From assembly GCF_021531075.1 (NCBI RefSeq), contig NZ_JADYTJ010000025.1:1-45520 (forward strand): a stretch of 45,520 nucleotides of DNA, written 5' to 3'. Of this stretch, positions 32,161 to 40,660 are shown in pieces (position 1 is the first letter of the stretch; each line of letters starts with the position of its first letter). This stretch comes from Bacteroides caecigallinarum (GTDB taxonomy: Bacteria > Bacteroidota > Bacteroidia > Bacteroidales > Bacteroidaceae). A program made the translations under genes and the position numbers. Under the pieces are notes generated by a model. That model searched no databases and was not told the DNA's origin. It saw nothing but the letters and a program-made list of their open reading frames with translations.

Positions 32161-33924
32161 ATGAAAGACTTTTTGAAAATGACATTTGCCTCGATCATCG
32201 GAATGGTGATTGCCGGTTTCGTATTACTAATAATGGGTATATCGGTTATAGGCGGAATGGTGGCTACTACTGAAGTGGCAACTGTAGTGAAAGAAAATTC
32301 AGTTTTCGTACTCGACCTTAAGGGTAGCGTAGTGGAAAGATATGAAGATAACCCATTCGAACAGCTTTTGGGTGAAGAAATAACTACAAGAGGGCTTGAA
32401 GATATCCTGGCATCAATAGAGAAAGCCAAAAACGACCCTAAAATTAAAGGTATGCTTATCAATGCCGAAGCTTTCGCCTGTTCTACTGCATCGCTTCAGG
32501 ACATCAGAACTGCAATAGCAGACTTTAAGGAATCAGGAAAGTTTGTTGTGGCTTACTCAGGCGCTTATACTCAAGGTGCATACTATGTTTCTACCGTAGC
32601 CGACAAGGTTTTCCTTAATCCTTCGGGAAGTATTTCATGGCACGGACTGTCTGCACAGACTATGTTCCTGAAAGACCTGCTTGCCAAGGTGGGTGTAAAA
32701 ATGCAGATATTCAGAGTAGGTACATACAAATCAGCCGTAGAACCGTTCATCGCCACAGAAATGAGTCCTGCCAACAGAGAGCAGACTCTTGCTTTCACCC
32801 AGTCAATCTGGAACGAAATCGTAAATGAAGTATCAGAATCAAGAAACATCTCAGCTGAAAAACTGAATGAGATGGCTGACAAATGTATGGATTTCCAGCC
32901 TGCAGAAGCATACGTGGAAAACGGACTGGCAGACCAGCTGATGTATAAGGATGAGGTATTGTCATATCTGAAGAAGTTGACGGGCATAAGCGAAAAATCT
33001 ACCCTTAACACTCTGACTCTGGACGATATGAAGAATCTTGCAGTGACTTCAGCTGTTAAGAGTCGTGACGTGATAGCGGTATATTATGCATTTGGAGAAA
33101 TAGACAACGCTGCAGATCCATATAATGAAGGTATCGTATCTGAAAAAGTAACAAAACATCTGCGTGACCTGAGAAATGACGACAATGTTAAGGCCGTGGT
33201 TCTCAGAGTGAACTCACCGGGTGGTAGCGCATACGGTTCTGAGCAGATTTGGAGAGAAGTATCACTACTGAAAGAAAAGAAACCGGTGGTAGTTTCAATG
33301 GGTGACTATGCTGCTTCAGGAGGTTACTATATATCTTGTGCTGCCGACTGGATTGTGGCTCAGCCAACTACTCTTACCGGTTCTATCGGTATATTCGGAA
33401 TGATTCCTGATGCATCGGAGCTTATCACAAAGAAACTTGGTGTCAAAATAGACGGTGTAAAGACCAACAAGCTAGCTGATATGGGAGACATGAGCCGTCC
33501 GTTCAACGCAGAAGAAGGTGCGCTGATACAGGGTATGGTGAACAGCGGTTACGAACTATTCACCAAGAGATGTGCTGAAGGCAGAAATATGCCTATTGAC
33601 AGTCTGAAAATGATTGCCGAAGGTCGTGTATGGTCGGGCGAAATGGCTAAAGAGCTGAAACTTGTTGATGAACTGGGAAATCTGGAATGTGCTATCAAGA
33701 AAGCTTCTGAGCTTTGTGGTATAAGAGACTACAAGGTGGCTTCTTATCCTAAGAAAGTGGATTTCATCACAAGCCTCATCAGCAACGCCAAGCCTGAAAG
33801 ATATATAAGCAGCAAACTGGAAGATTCGTTCGGAGAATTCTACAACGGATTCATGATGATAAAGAACCTCGACAAGGCCGATCGCATACAGGCAAGAATG
33901 CCTTTCGAGATATCTATAAACTAA
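32161..33924 (+). CDS. sppA: Signal peptide peptidase SppA (67K type)
   Basis: 587 aa, double-domain SppA. An N-terminal membrane anchor (residues about 8-35) is followed by two ClpP-like halves. The catalytic lysine is in FRVGTYKSAVEPF (first half) and the serine in GDYAASGGYYISCAAD (second half), the Lys/Ser dyad. It cuts cleaved signal peptides in the inner membrane. It is first in sppA-lpxK-pnp-thiL. Confidence 0.95.
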   Translation: MKDFLKMTFASIIGMVIAGFVLLIMGISVIGGMVATTEVATVVKENSVFVLDLKGSVVERYEDNPFEQLLGEEITTRGLEDILASIEKAKNDPKIKGMLINAEAFACSTASLQDIRTAIADFKESGKFVVAYSGAYTQGAYYVSTVADKVFLNPSGSISWHGLSAQTMFLKDLLAKVGVKMQIFRVGTYKSAVEPFIATEMSPANREQTLAFTQSIWNEIVNEVSESRNISAEKLNEMADKCMDFQPAEAYVENGLADQLMYKDEVLSYLKKLTGISEKSTLNTLTLDDMKNLAVTSAVKSRDVIAVYYAFGEIDNAADPYNEGIVSEKVTKHLRDLRNDDNVKAVVLRVNSPGGSAYGSEQIWREVSLLKEKKPVVVSMGDYAASGGYYISCAADWIVAQPTTLTGSIGIFGMIPDASELITKKLGVKIDGVKTNKLADMGDMSRPFNAEEGALIQGMVNSGYELFTKRCAEGRNMPIDSLKMIAEGRVWSGEMAKELKLVDELGNLECAIKKASELCGIRDYKVASYPKKVDFITSLISNAKPERYISSKLEDSFGEFYNGFMMIKNLDKADRIQARMPFEISIN

Positions 33925-33952
33925 AATGTATAAAAGTTCCAACCACACGAAG

Positions 33953-35089
33953 ATGAAACAAAGCAAACCTCGCATATACATTCCTCTGCTTCCTTTCTCG
34001 GCATTATACGGCATGGCTGTATGGCTGAGAAACAAGCTTTTCGACTGGGATATTCTGAAATCAAGGAGTTTCCCGATACCGGTGATATGCGTGGGAAACA
34101 TCACAGTGGGTGGAACCGGGAAAACGCCTCACACTGAATATCTGATAAGACTGCTGAAAGATGAATTCAGTGTGTGCGTGTTGAGCCGCGGGTACAAACG
34201 CAAATCGAAAGGTTTCGTTCTGGCAGAGAAAGGTAAGAGCACTATAGAGGATATAGGAGACGAACCTTTCCAGATGTGGCAGAAGTTTCCGGATATCAAT
34301 GTAGCCGCCGACAGTGACAGATGCAACGGTATTGACAATCTTATCGTAAAGACCGGCAACCGTGACAAGAAGCAGGTAATTGTACTTGATGATGCATACC
34401 AGCACAGATACGTAAAGGCAGGTATGTACATACTGCTGATAGACTACAACAGACGTATCCGTCACGACACTCTCCTACCCGCCGGACGACTAAGGGAACC
34501 GGAAAGCGGAAAAAGCAGGGCTGATATTATCATAGTGAGCAAATGTCCGGAAAGCTTAACATCTGAAGAAATGGACAGACTGCGTTCTGAAATATCACCG
34601 ACAGCAGAACAGGAAGTGTTCTTCACATATATGAAGTACGGAAATCTGTACCGCATATTTCGTCAGGGAAATAGCGACGAAATGAAACCCGAGGATATAT
34701 CATCGGACAGCCATATACTGTTGCTCACCGGAATTGCATCGCCCAAGGCTATAACAGAGAAGCTTAGGCAATACACCGGGAACATAGAGTCAATGGTATT
34801 TGCCGACCATCATAACTTCAACCGGGAAGACATGGAGACCCTCAAAAACAGATTCATGTCGATGTCAGAAGGCAGAAGGATGATAATAACAACCGAGAAA
34901 GATGCAGCAAGGCTTACCACTCATCCGCACCTGAGCGAGGAACTGAAACCATATATCTACGCTCTGCCTGTGGAAGTAAGCTTCCTGAACAACGAAACAA
35001 TAAAGTTCAACCAAAAAATAACCGAGTATGTTAGAAAAAATTCAAGAAACAGCAGCATTCCTGAAAGCAAGGATGCAGACAAATCCTGA
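33953..35089 (+). CDS. lpxK: Tetraacyldisaccharide 4'-kinase
   Basis: 378 aa from the ATG at 33953; an ATG at 33926, two bases after sppA, would add nine residues of no family character, so the start is uncertain. The P-loop is VGNITVGGTGKTPHTEYLIRLL, preceded by the membrane-associated LLPFSALYGMAVWLRNKLFDW; VLDDAYQHRYVK holds the catalytic Asp-Asp and His region. It phosphorylates the lipid A precursor. The last 62 bp overlap the purine nucleoside phosphorylase gene. Confidence 0.92.
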   Translation: MKQSKPRIYIPLLPFSALYGMAVWLRNKLFDWDILKSRSFPIPVICVGNITVGGTGKTPHTEYLIRLLKDEFSVCVLSRGYKRKSKGFVLAEKGKSTIEDIGDEPFQMWQKFPDINVAADSDRCNGIDNLIVKTGNRDKKQVIVLDDAYQHRYVKAGMYILLIDYNRRIRHDTLLPAGRLREPESGKSRADIIIVSKCPESLTSEEMDRLRSEISPTAEQEVFFTYMKYGNLYRIFRQGNSDEMKPEDISSDSHILLLTGIASPKAITEKLRQYTGNIESMVFADHHNFNREDMETLKNRFMSMSEGRRMIITTEKDAARLTTHPHLSEELKPYIYALPVEVSFLNNETIKFNQKITEYVRKNSRNSSIPESKDADKS

Positions 35090-35837
35090 GACAGCAATTA
35101 TACTGGGCACAGGACTGGGCAGCTTGGTACACGACATTACCGACAAGTATGAAATACCTTATTCAGAGATACCGAATTTCCCCGTATCGACAGTGGAAGG
35201 ACACAGCGGCAAGCTCATCTTCGGAAAACTTGGAGGTAAGGATATCCTCGCAATGCAAGGACGTTTCCACTACTACGAAGGTTACTCGATGAAAGAAGTG
35301 ACATTCCCTGTCAGAGTAATGAGAGAGCTCGGCATAAAGACACTTTTCGTATCGAACGCGGCTGGTGGAACTAATCCTGATTTCGAAATAGGCGACCTTA
35401 TGGTTATTACTGACCATATAAACTTCTTCCCGGACAATCCGCTGAGAGGCAAGAATATAGACTATGGACCTAGATTCCCGGACATGAGCGAGGCTTATTC
35501 GCACGAACTTATTGAAAAGGCATTCGAAATTGCTGCCGAAAAAGGAATCAAACTGCAGAAGGGTGTATATATCGGTACCCAGGGACCTACTTTCGAAACT
35601 CCTGCCGAATACAAAATGTTCAGAATCATGGGAGCCGATGCTGTAGGCATGTCAACAGTACCTGAAGTTATTGTGGCAAACCATTGCGGAATCAAGGTAT
35701 TCGGTGTTTCTGTCATAACAGACTTAGGAGTGGAAGGAAAGATAGTGGAAGTATCGCACGAAGAAGTACAAAAGGCTGCCGATGCCGCACAACCACGGAT
35801 GACCAGCATAATGAAAGAACTTATAAACAGAGTATAA
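35028..35837 (+). CDS. Purine nucleoside phosphorylase (inosine/guanosine type)
   Basis: 269 aa. It starts MLEKIQETAAFLK, the family's usual start, inside the lpxK frame. AIILGTGLGSL, FPVSTVEGHSGKLIFG, MQGRFHYYEGYSMKEV, LFVSNAAGGTNPDFEIGDLM and GTQGPTFETPAEYKM (purine site) and MSTVPEVIVANHCG are class I PNP signatures. It splits inosine/guanosine to base and ribose-1-phosphate. The overlap with lpxK points to coupled translation. thiL follows after 14 bp. Confidence 0.95.
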   Translation: MLEKIQETAAFLKARMQTNPETAIILGTGLGSLVHDITDKYEIPYSEIPNFPVSTVEGHSGKLIFGKLGGKDILAMQGRFHYYEGYSMKEVTFPVRVMRELGIKTLFVSNAAGGTNPDFEIGDLMVITDHINFFPDNPLRGKNIDYGPRFPDMSEAYSHELIEKAFEIAAEKGIKLQKGVYIGTQGPTFETPAEYKMFRIMGADAVGMSTVPEVIVANHCGIKVFGVSVITDLGVEGKIVEVSHEEVQKAADAAQPRMTSIMKELINRV

Positions 35838-35851
35838 ACAATCATATAATC

Positions 35852-36886
35852 ATGCACGAAGGAAACAGAACAGAAATTTCCACTTTGGGAGAATTCGGAC
35901 TGATAAAACATCTGACCGACAATATAAAGTTAGTAAACAACGAAACAAAATACGGTATCGGTGATGATGCTGCCGTGTTGGAATATAACGACCGTCAGGT
36001 GCTCGTCACTACAGACCTGCTTATGGAAGGTGTACATTTCGACTTGGTATATACACCACTGAAACATCTGGGCTATAAGTCGGCAATGGTAAACTTTTCC
36101 GACATATACGCAATGAACGGAACCCCGAAGCAGATAACAGTATCGCTTGCCGTATCAAAAAGATTCTGTATTGAAGACCTGGAAGATTTCTACGAAGGAT
36201 TGAAACTGGCATGCCAGCTGCATAATGTTGACATAGTGGGCGGCGATACCACTTCATCTGTAACAGGACTTGCAATATCTATCACATGTATAGGCGAAGC
36301 AAGAAAAGAAGATGTGGTTTACCGCAACGGTGCCAAGGAAACAGACCTTATCTGCGTGACAGGTGACCTTGGAGCTTCATATATGGGACTTCAGTTGATG
36401 GAACGCGAAAAAGCCGTGTTCAACGGAAGCAAGGATGTACAGCCTGACTTCGCCGGTAAGGAATATCTATTGGAAAGATTCCTTAAACCGGAAGCAAGAA
36501 AGGACATCATCGAGGAACTGGCAAAAGTAGGTATCAAACCTACTGCAATGATGGATATCTCCGACGGACTTTCTTCCGAACTGATGCATATATGCAGCCA
36601 GAGCAAATGCGGATGCCGTGTTTACGAAGAGCGTATTCCGATAGACTATCAGACAGCCGTCATGGCTGAAGAGTTCAACATGAACCTCAGCACTTGCGCC
36701 TTGAACGGAGGAGAAGACTACGAACTTCTTTTCACTGTGCCACTTACAATGCACGAAGCTGTATCCCAAATAAAAGACGTGAAAGTGATAGGCCATATCA
36801 CAAAACCTGAACTTGGATGCGCACTCGTGACAAGAGACGGCAACGAACTGGAGCTTAAGGCTCAGGGATGGAACCCTTTGAAATAA
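35852..36886 (+). CDS. thiL: Thiamine-monophosphate kinase
   Basis: 344 aa from the ATG at 35852 (MHEGNRTEISTLGEFGLI). The frame is open back to 35684 but that part is the antiparallel shadow of the PNP gene. YGIGDDAAVLEY, TTDLLMEGVHFD, KSAMVNFSDIYAMNGTPKQ, DIVGGDTTSS, MMDISDGLSSEL and LNGGEDYELLFTV are ThiL metal- and nucleotide-binding blocks. It makes thiamine diphosphate from the monophosphate. Last gene of the sppA operon; a terminator follows. Confidence 0.95.
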   Translation: MHEGNRTEISTLGEFGLIKHLTDNIKLVNNETKYGIGDDAAVLEYNDRQVLVTTDLLMEGVHFDLVYTPLKHLGYKSAMVNFSDIYAMNGTPKQITVSLAVSKRFCIEDLEDFYEGLKLACQLHNVDIVGGDTTSSVTGLAISITCIGEARKEDVVYRNGAKETDLICVTGDLGASYMGLQLMEREKAVFNGSKDVQPDFAGKEYLLERFLKPEARKDIIEELAKVGIKPTAMMDISDGLSSELMHICSQSKCGCRVYEERIPIDYQTAVMAEEFNMNLSTCALNGGEDYELLFTVPLTMHEAVSQIKDVKVIGHITKPELGCALVTRDGNELELKAQGWNPLK

Positions 36887-36908
36887 AAACAAGCCCACAT
36901 TTATAGGA

Positions 36909-36949
36909 TGTCAGCAATGTTTTATTACGGACATTGCTGGCATTTGATT
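36909..36949 (+). terminator. Terminator after thiL
   Basis: TGTCAGCAATGT (36909-36920) pairs with ACATTGCTGGCA (36931-36942), 12 bp with one U-G, followed by TTTGATTT. Confidence 0.75.
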
Positions 36950-37001
36950 TAATCAATATATCTATTCTGCTTAAACAATTAACAATCCTGTTTATAACTT
37001 C

Positions 37002-38216
37002 ATGAGCAAATTATCACCCGAAACTATAGAATTTATCAACAAACACCGTAAAGATGATGTAAGACAGCTGGCTCTGCAATCAAAAAAAGATGGTAAGGTG
37101 GACATAAACGAAGCTGTAACACAAATTGCCGGATGGCAGATTGCTGAGAAAAAGATTCCTTCATGGAGCAAAATAGATTCTATAATCTATCCCAAACATC
37201 TTTCTATGGAGCAATGTTCGTCTGAGGTTACAGCAAGATTCAAGGCATCACTGGTGAAAGGTGAAACTTTTGCCGACCTGACATCTGGTTTCGGTGTAGA
37301 CTGTTCATTCATTGCCTCTGGATTCAAGCATGCACACTATGTGGAAAGACAGGAAGAATTATGTGATATTGCCAGACACAACTTTAAGTTACTTGGATTA
37401 AATCATATTGAAGTCCATAACACAGACGGAGTAGAGTTTCTGAAAAATATGGAACCTGTGGACTGCATCTACCTTGACCCTGCAAGAAGAAACAGCAATG
37501 GAGGGAAAACAGTAGCAATAACCGACTGTGAACCTGACGTGAGCGGCATGGAAGAGTTACTTGTTGAAAAAGGTGGTACGGTAATGATAAAGCTGTCACC
37601 TATGCTGGATTTGCACTCGGCAATGAAAACACTTAAACATATCAACAGTATTCACATCATATCTGTTAATAACGAATGCAAGGAACTTGTTATTATCCTA
37701 TCAAAGCACTCATTATCAGATGAAAAAGCTGTTGATAAAATAAAAATAAGTTGTGAACAACTTGTTAATAACTCAGAAACGCAACATCTGGAATTCACCT
37801 ACGAAGAGGAAAAATCTGCAGAGGTAAACTACTCTGACAGTGTTGGGGAATATCTTTATGAACCGGGAGCTGCTATACTAAAAGCAGGTGCATTCAAAAT
37901 ACTTGCAAAAAAATTCAGTGTTAAAAAGCTGCATCAAAACAGCCAGCTTTATACTTCAGACGAGCTGGTTGACTTTCCAGGCAGACGATTTAAGGTAATA
38001 GAGGTTTCCACATTTGCGAAAAAAAATCTCAAGGCCTTCCTTAAAGACCTTGAGAAAGCAAATCTTACTATAAGGAACTTTCCATCAACAGTTGACGAGT
38101 TGAGAAAGAAACTCAAGCTGAAAGAAGGTGGAGATGTTTATATCTTTGCCACCACACTTGCCAACGGTGATAAAGTTCTCATTAAATGTCAAAGCATAAA
38201 ATCACTTATTTCCTAA
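37002..38216 (+). CDS. SAM-dependent methyltransferase with THUMP-like C-terminus
   Basis: 404 aa. The N-terminal helical region (residues 1-75) is followed by a Rossmann methyltransferase: FADLTSGFGVDCSFIA (motif I), HYVERQEELCDIA, and CIYLDPARRNSNGGK, the DPARR motif typical of this Bacteroidetes family. A THUMP-like RNA-binding-type domain occupies the C-terminus (residues about 265-400: YEPGAAILKAGAFKIL, FPGRRFKVIEV). An RNA substrate is likely but unproven. It overlaps the convergent thioredoxin gene by 15 bp. Confidence 0.85.
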   Translation: MSKLSPETIEFINKHRKDDVRQLALQSKKDGKVDINEAVTQIAGWQIAEKKIPSWSKIDSIIYPKHLSMEQCSSEVTARFKASLVKGETFADLTSGFGVDCSFIASGFKHAHYVERQEELCDIARHNFKLLGLNHIEVHNTDGVEFLKNMEPVDCIYLDPARRNSNGGKTVAITDCEPDVSGMEELLVEKGGTVMIKLSPMLDLHSAMKTLKHINSIHIISVNNECKELVIILSKHSLSDEKAVDKIKISCEQLVNNSETQHLEFTYEEEKSAEVNYSDSVGEYLYEPGAAILKAGAFKILAKKFSVKKLHQNSQLYTSDELVDFPGRRFKVIEVSTFAKKNLKAFLKDLEKANLTIRNFPSTVDELRKKLKLKEGGDVYIFATTLANGDKVLIKCQSIKSLIS

Positions 38217-38651
38217 AAGAAAATCATCAATGGCACTCTTAAGGCTTTCCTTTGGCAAAGCACCTTGTGCCACTTGCGGTTCGCCCTTGACTGGAATAAA
38301 CAGTAATGTAGGAATGCTGCTGATACCAAAGGCAGAAGCCAATTCTCTTTCTTTATCTGTATCTATCTTATAGATAACTATCTTACCTTCATACTCTTTT
38401 GCAAGCTCTTCCAACACAGGGGCTATAGCTTTACATGGTCCACACCATGTTGCATAGAAATCTACAATAGCAGGTTTGTCACCCTCGTAAACCCATTTAT
38501 CCGGGTTTTTCTCGTAGTTATAAACCTTATTCATAAATTCCACCTTTGTGAGATGTTTAACCGGAGATTCCTTGCCCTCATTTACGGACTGACCTGCAAA
38601 ACATAAATTTATTACAAGCACTGAAAAAAATAATAAAGCAATTCTCTTCAT
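38202..38651 (-). CDS. Exported thioredoxin
   Basis: 149 aa. An N-terminal signal peptide (MKRIALLFFSVLVINLCFA) is followed by a thioredoxin fold with active site FYATWCGPCKAIAP (WCGPC) and the cis-proline in SSIPTLLF. It lacks the lipobox, so it is probably periplasmic and soluble, like the exported thioredoxins described in Bacteroides. Convergent overlap of 15 bp with the upstream methyltransferase. A candidate promoter lies 100 bp upstream. Confidence 0.9.
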   Translation of the reverse strand: MKRIALLFFSVLVINLCFAGQSVNEGKESPVKHLTKVEFMNKVYNYEKNPDKWVYEGDKPAIVDFYATWCGPCKAIAPVLEELAKEYEGKIVIYKIDTDKERELASAFGISSIPTLLFIPVKGEPQVAQGALPKESLKSAIDDFLLGNK

Positions 38652-38752
38652 AACAATATACTTTTAAAAATAAAGAATAAGAAATACTTATCAAAAAGAC
38701 TATTCTCTCAAAATCATGTACAAACTAAAGTAGATGAGAACAATCATTTATA

Positions 38753-38782
38753 CAAAGATAATGTTTTTTGGTGACAGTCAAA
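38753..38782 (-). promoter_or_regulatory. Candidate promoter of the exported thioredoxin gene
   Basis: The minus strand has TTTG (38782-38779), an 18-bp gap and TATCTTTG (38760-38753). The leader to the ATG at 38651 would be about 95 nt. The rest of the 315-bp gap (38652-38966) shows nothing beyond this and the terminator at 38897. Confidence 0.45.
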
Positions 38783-38896
38783 CAATATGACATACAAATT
38801 TGTAAAGATTTTAATTTGACATATTTGCTAAAGGTATTACAAACGAAAAGTCAAGCTTCGGATCTGAATTAGCTTATCAAGTCCCCCATAACTAAA

Positions 38897-38940
38897 CAAA
38901 AAATCCAGCCTTATCTTAAAATTAAGATTTCGGGCTGGAT
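38897..38940 (-). terminator. Terminator after the DUF2795 gene
   Basis: ATCCAGCC (38903-38910) pairs with GGCTGGAT (38933-38940), with an inner ATCTTAA/TTAAGAT stem. On the minus strand it is followed by TTTTTTG. It starts 26 bp beyond the DUF2795 stop. Confidence 0.85.
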
Positions 38941-38966
38941 CTTTAATTTTGTTTGCCTGAATTCTA

Positions 38967-39188
38967 TTAATATTCTTCCTCGTTGAAGAAGAAATCTTCC
39001 TTACTAGGATAGTCAGGCCAAATATCCTCAATGCTTTCATATATTTCACCTTCATCCTCCATTTCCTGAAGATTTTCTATCACTTCAAGAGGAGCACCTG
39101 AACGCATTGCATAATCAATCAACTCATCCTTAGTTGCCGGCCATGGAGCATCCTCCAATTTTGAGGCCAATTCTAATGTCCAATACAT
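38967..39188 (-). CDS. DUF2795 small acidic protein
   Basis: 73 aa from the ATG at 39188 (MYWTLELASKLEDAPWPATKDELIDYAMRSGAPLEVIENLQ); the frame continues to 39245 but crosses the promoter. It is the DUF2795 helical fold of unknown function, with an acidic tail (EDFFFNEEEY). It has its own near-consensus promoter and terminator, so it is expressed as a single gene, likely at a high level. Confidence 0.85.
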   Translation of the reverse strand: MYWTLELASKLEDAPWPATKDELIDYAMRSGAPLEVIENLQEMEDEGEIYESIEDIWPDYPSKEDFFFNEEEY

Positions 39189-39231
39189 AGTATATCTATT
39201 TTTAAAAGTTTTACTTTTATTATTTGAGCCA

Positions 39232-39261
39232 CAAAAGTAAAACAAAAAAATTCATTTACAA
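39232..39261 (-). promoter_or_regulatory. Near-consensus promoter of the DUF2795 gene
   Basis: On the minus strand TTG (39261-39259), exactly 19 bp, then TACTTTTG (39239-39232). The -33 element lies inside the last codons of the upstream adenosyltransferase gene (stop at 39252). Confidence 0.65.
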
Positions 39262-39821
39262 GTCTTATCCCAATAAATTTCATCAATTGACGCCAAATGA
39301 TTTAATTTTCTTGACAAAACAAATAAAAAATCAGACAATCTATTGACAAAACGTTTACAATTTAAATCAACAGTACATATATTTTCTTCTTCAAGTTCAA
39401 GTATTCTTCTTTCGGCTCTTCGGCACACAGTCCTGCATAAATGACAAGCTGATGCCTGATAACTACCTCCGGGAAGAACAAATCCTTTTAAAGGAGAAAG
39501 TTCGGAATCTGTAATATCTATAGCATTCTCCAACTTTAAAATATCTTCATCATCAATATATGAATCCATTTTAAACTCCGTCTGTGAAGAATCTGTTGCC
39601 AAATATGCGCCCAATGAAAAAAGTTTATGCTGAACATATCGAAGAAGTTCCATATCTTCTTTGGTTTTAATAAGTGATATAAGCATTCCCAAACATGAAT
39701 TCAACTCATCAACAGTACCATAAGCCTCCAAACGACGATGAGTTTTAGATACGCGAACACCTCCGACCAATGAAGTAGTTCCTTTGTCACCTGTCTTTGT
39801 ATAAATCAAACTTTTTTTCAT
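39252..39821 (-). CDS. Cob(I)alamin adenosyltransferase, PduO type
   Basis: 189 aa. The ATP-binding YTKTGDKGTTSLVGGVRVSK is at the N-terminus, with LEAYGTVDELNSCLG, LPGGSYQASACHLCRTVCRRAERR and FVNRLSDFLFVLSR following: the PduO/CobO-type trimeric family. It transfers the adenosyl group of ATP to cob(I)alamin. No cobalamin riboswitch is visible in the short upstream gap. The family also annotates as CobO-like, so the pathway role (synthesis or salvage) is open. Confidence 0.93.
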   Translation of the reverse strand: MKKSLIYTKTGDKGTTSLVGGVRVSKTHRRLEAYGTVDELNSCLGMLISLIKTKEDMELLRYVQHKLFSLGAYLATDSSQTEFKMDSYIDDEDILKLENAIDITDSELSPLKGFVLPGGSYQASACHLCRTVCRRAERRILELEEENICTVDLNCKRFVNRLSDFLFVLSRKLNHLASIDEIYWDKTCK

Positions 39822-39888
39822 GGTTAATTGTATATTGTTTGTTATAAAAACGACTTACTGGAAGAATAGTTCGATATAAAATATTATT

Positions 39889-40566
39889 TTACAGGAAATT
39901 CACTATTCTATGCTCTTTTACACGTTTTTTATCGAAAAAGACAATTCCTATATCATATAAATCAAATGTCACACCTGTACGTTCATCTTCAACAACACTC
40001 TTCCACCATAATTTCTTTTTTTTATCACTATATGGGTGAGATATAATCAGACAATCCCCACAAGAAGCTTTTTTTATTATTTCTTCATAAACGTGAATAT
40101 AGTCCTGAGTATGAGCTATGTGAAACAATATCGGACTTTTAAGGTTATCCTTCATTTTTTCAAAAGCCATATCCGGTTTGCCATAATATCCAATATTCTT
40201 CTTCATTGAAAATATTCTATCTACTTGAGGGTTTACTTCATCGGAAAATGTGTATATACTCATTTCAACATTTGCGTCCGATATATATCGAGTAGTCATA
40301 CCAGAACCTGTACCAAACTCAAGAACTGTCTGAGGACGTAAATAATTAACCAAACGAAAAAATAATTTATCTACTTTCTCGCGATGACCGGGCAGATGAG
40401 CTACAAGCCTTCTAATATGGTGTAAGGATGAGTATGAATAAAATGGAAGCTTTTCGTATATTATGAATGTTATAAAAAAGAAATCAGAGGGAGAATGCAC
40501 ACCATAGCCACACCTTTTACGAAACCTTCTACACCAATTCCAACCTCTTAACAAAATTTTTCCCAT
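39889..40566 (-). CDS. Class I methyltransferase-like protein (Bacteroidetes family)
   Basis: 225 aa. The N-terminal GYGVHSPSDFFFITFIIYEKLPFYSY segment is characteristic of a Bacteroidetes-wide family whose second half is a Rossmann methyltransferase: VLEFGTGSGMTTRYI (motif I), IYTFSDEV, CLIISHPYSDKKKKLWW. The substrate is unknown. Basic N-terminus (MGKILLRGWNWCRRFRKRC). Its own near-consensus promoter is at 40613-40643. Confidence 0.8.
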   Translation of the reverse strand: MGKILLRGWNWCRRFRKRCGYGVHSPSDFFFITFIIYEKLPFYSYSSLHHIRRLVAHLPGHREKVDKLFFRLVNYLRPQTVLEFGTGSGMTTRYISDANVEMSIYTFSDEVNPQVDRIFSMKKNIGYYGKPDMAFEKMKDNLKSPILFHIAHTQDYIHVYEEIIKKASCGDCLIISHPYSDKKKKLWWKSVVEDERTGVTFDLYDIGIVFFDKKRVKEHRIVNFL

Positions 40567-40612
40567 AGAATTGCTTATTATATTATTGCAAATAAAAAAA
40601 CATTATAATTCG

Positions 40613-40643
40613 CAAATGTAAGAATACGATATATAAATAGCAA
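40613..40643 (-). promoter_or_regulatory. Near-consensus promoter of the methyltransferase-like gene
   Basis: On the minus strand TTG (40643-40641), 20 bp, then TACATTTG (40620-40613). The predicted leader to the ATG at 40566 is about 40 nt. Confidence 0.6.
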
Positions 40644-40660
40644 GTAAAAAAATCTTATTA

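Noticed and set aside
33926-33952. Earlier lpxK start at 33926
   Set aside because: The nine added residues lack family similarity; kept only as an alternative.
35684-35851. N-terminal extension of ThiL by 56 residues
   Set aside because: It covers the end of the PNP gene in another frame and has no ThiL similarity; the family start is at 35852.
35838-35851. TPP riboswitch upstream of thiL
   Set aside because: Only 14 bp separate the PNP stop from the thiL start.
39822-39888. Cobalamin riboswitch upstream of the adenosyltransferase
   Set aside because: The gap is only 67 bp and shows no B12-box-like sequence.
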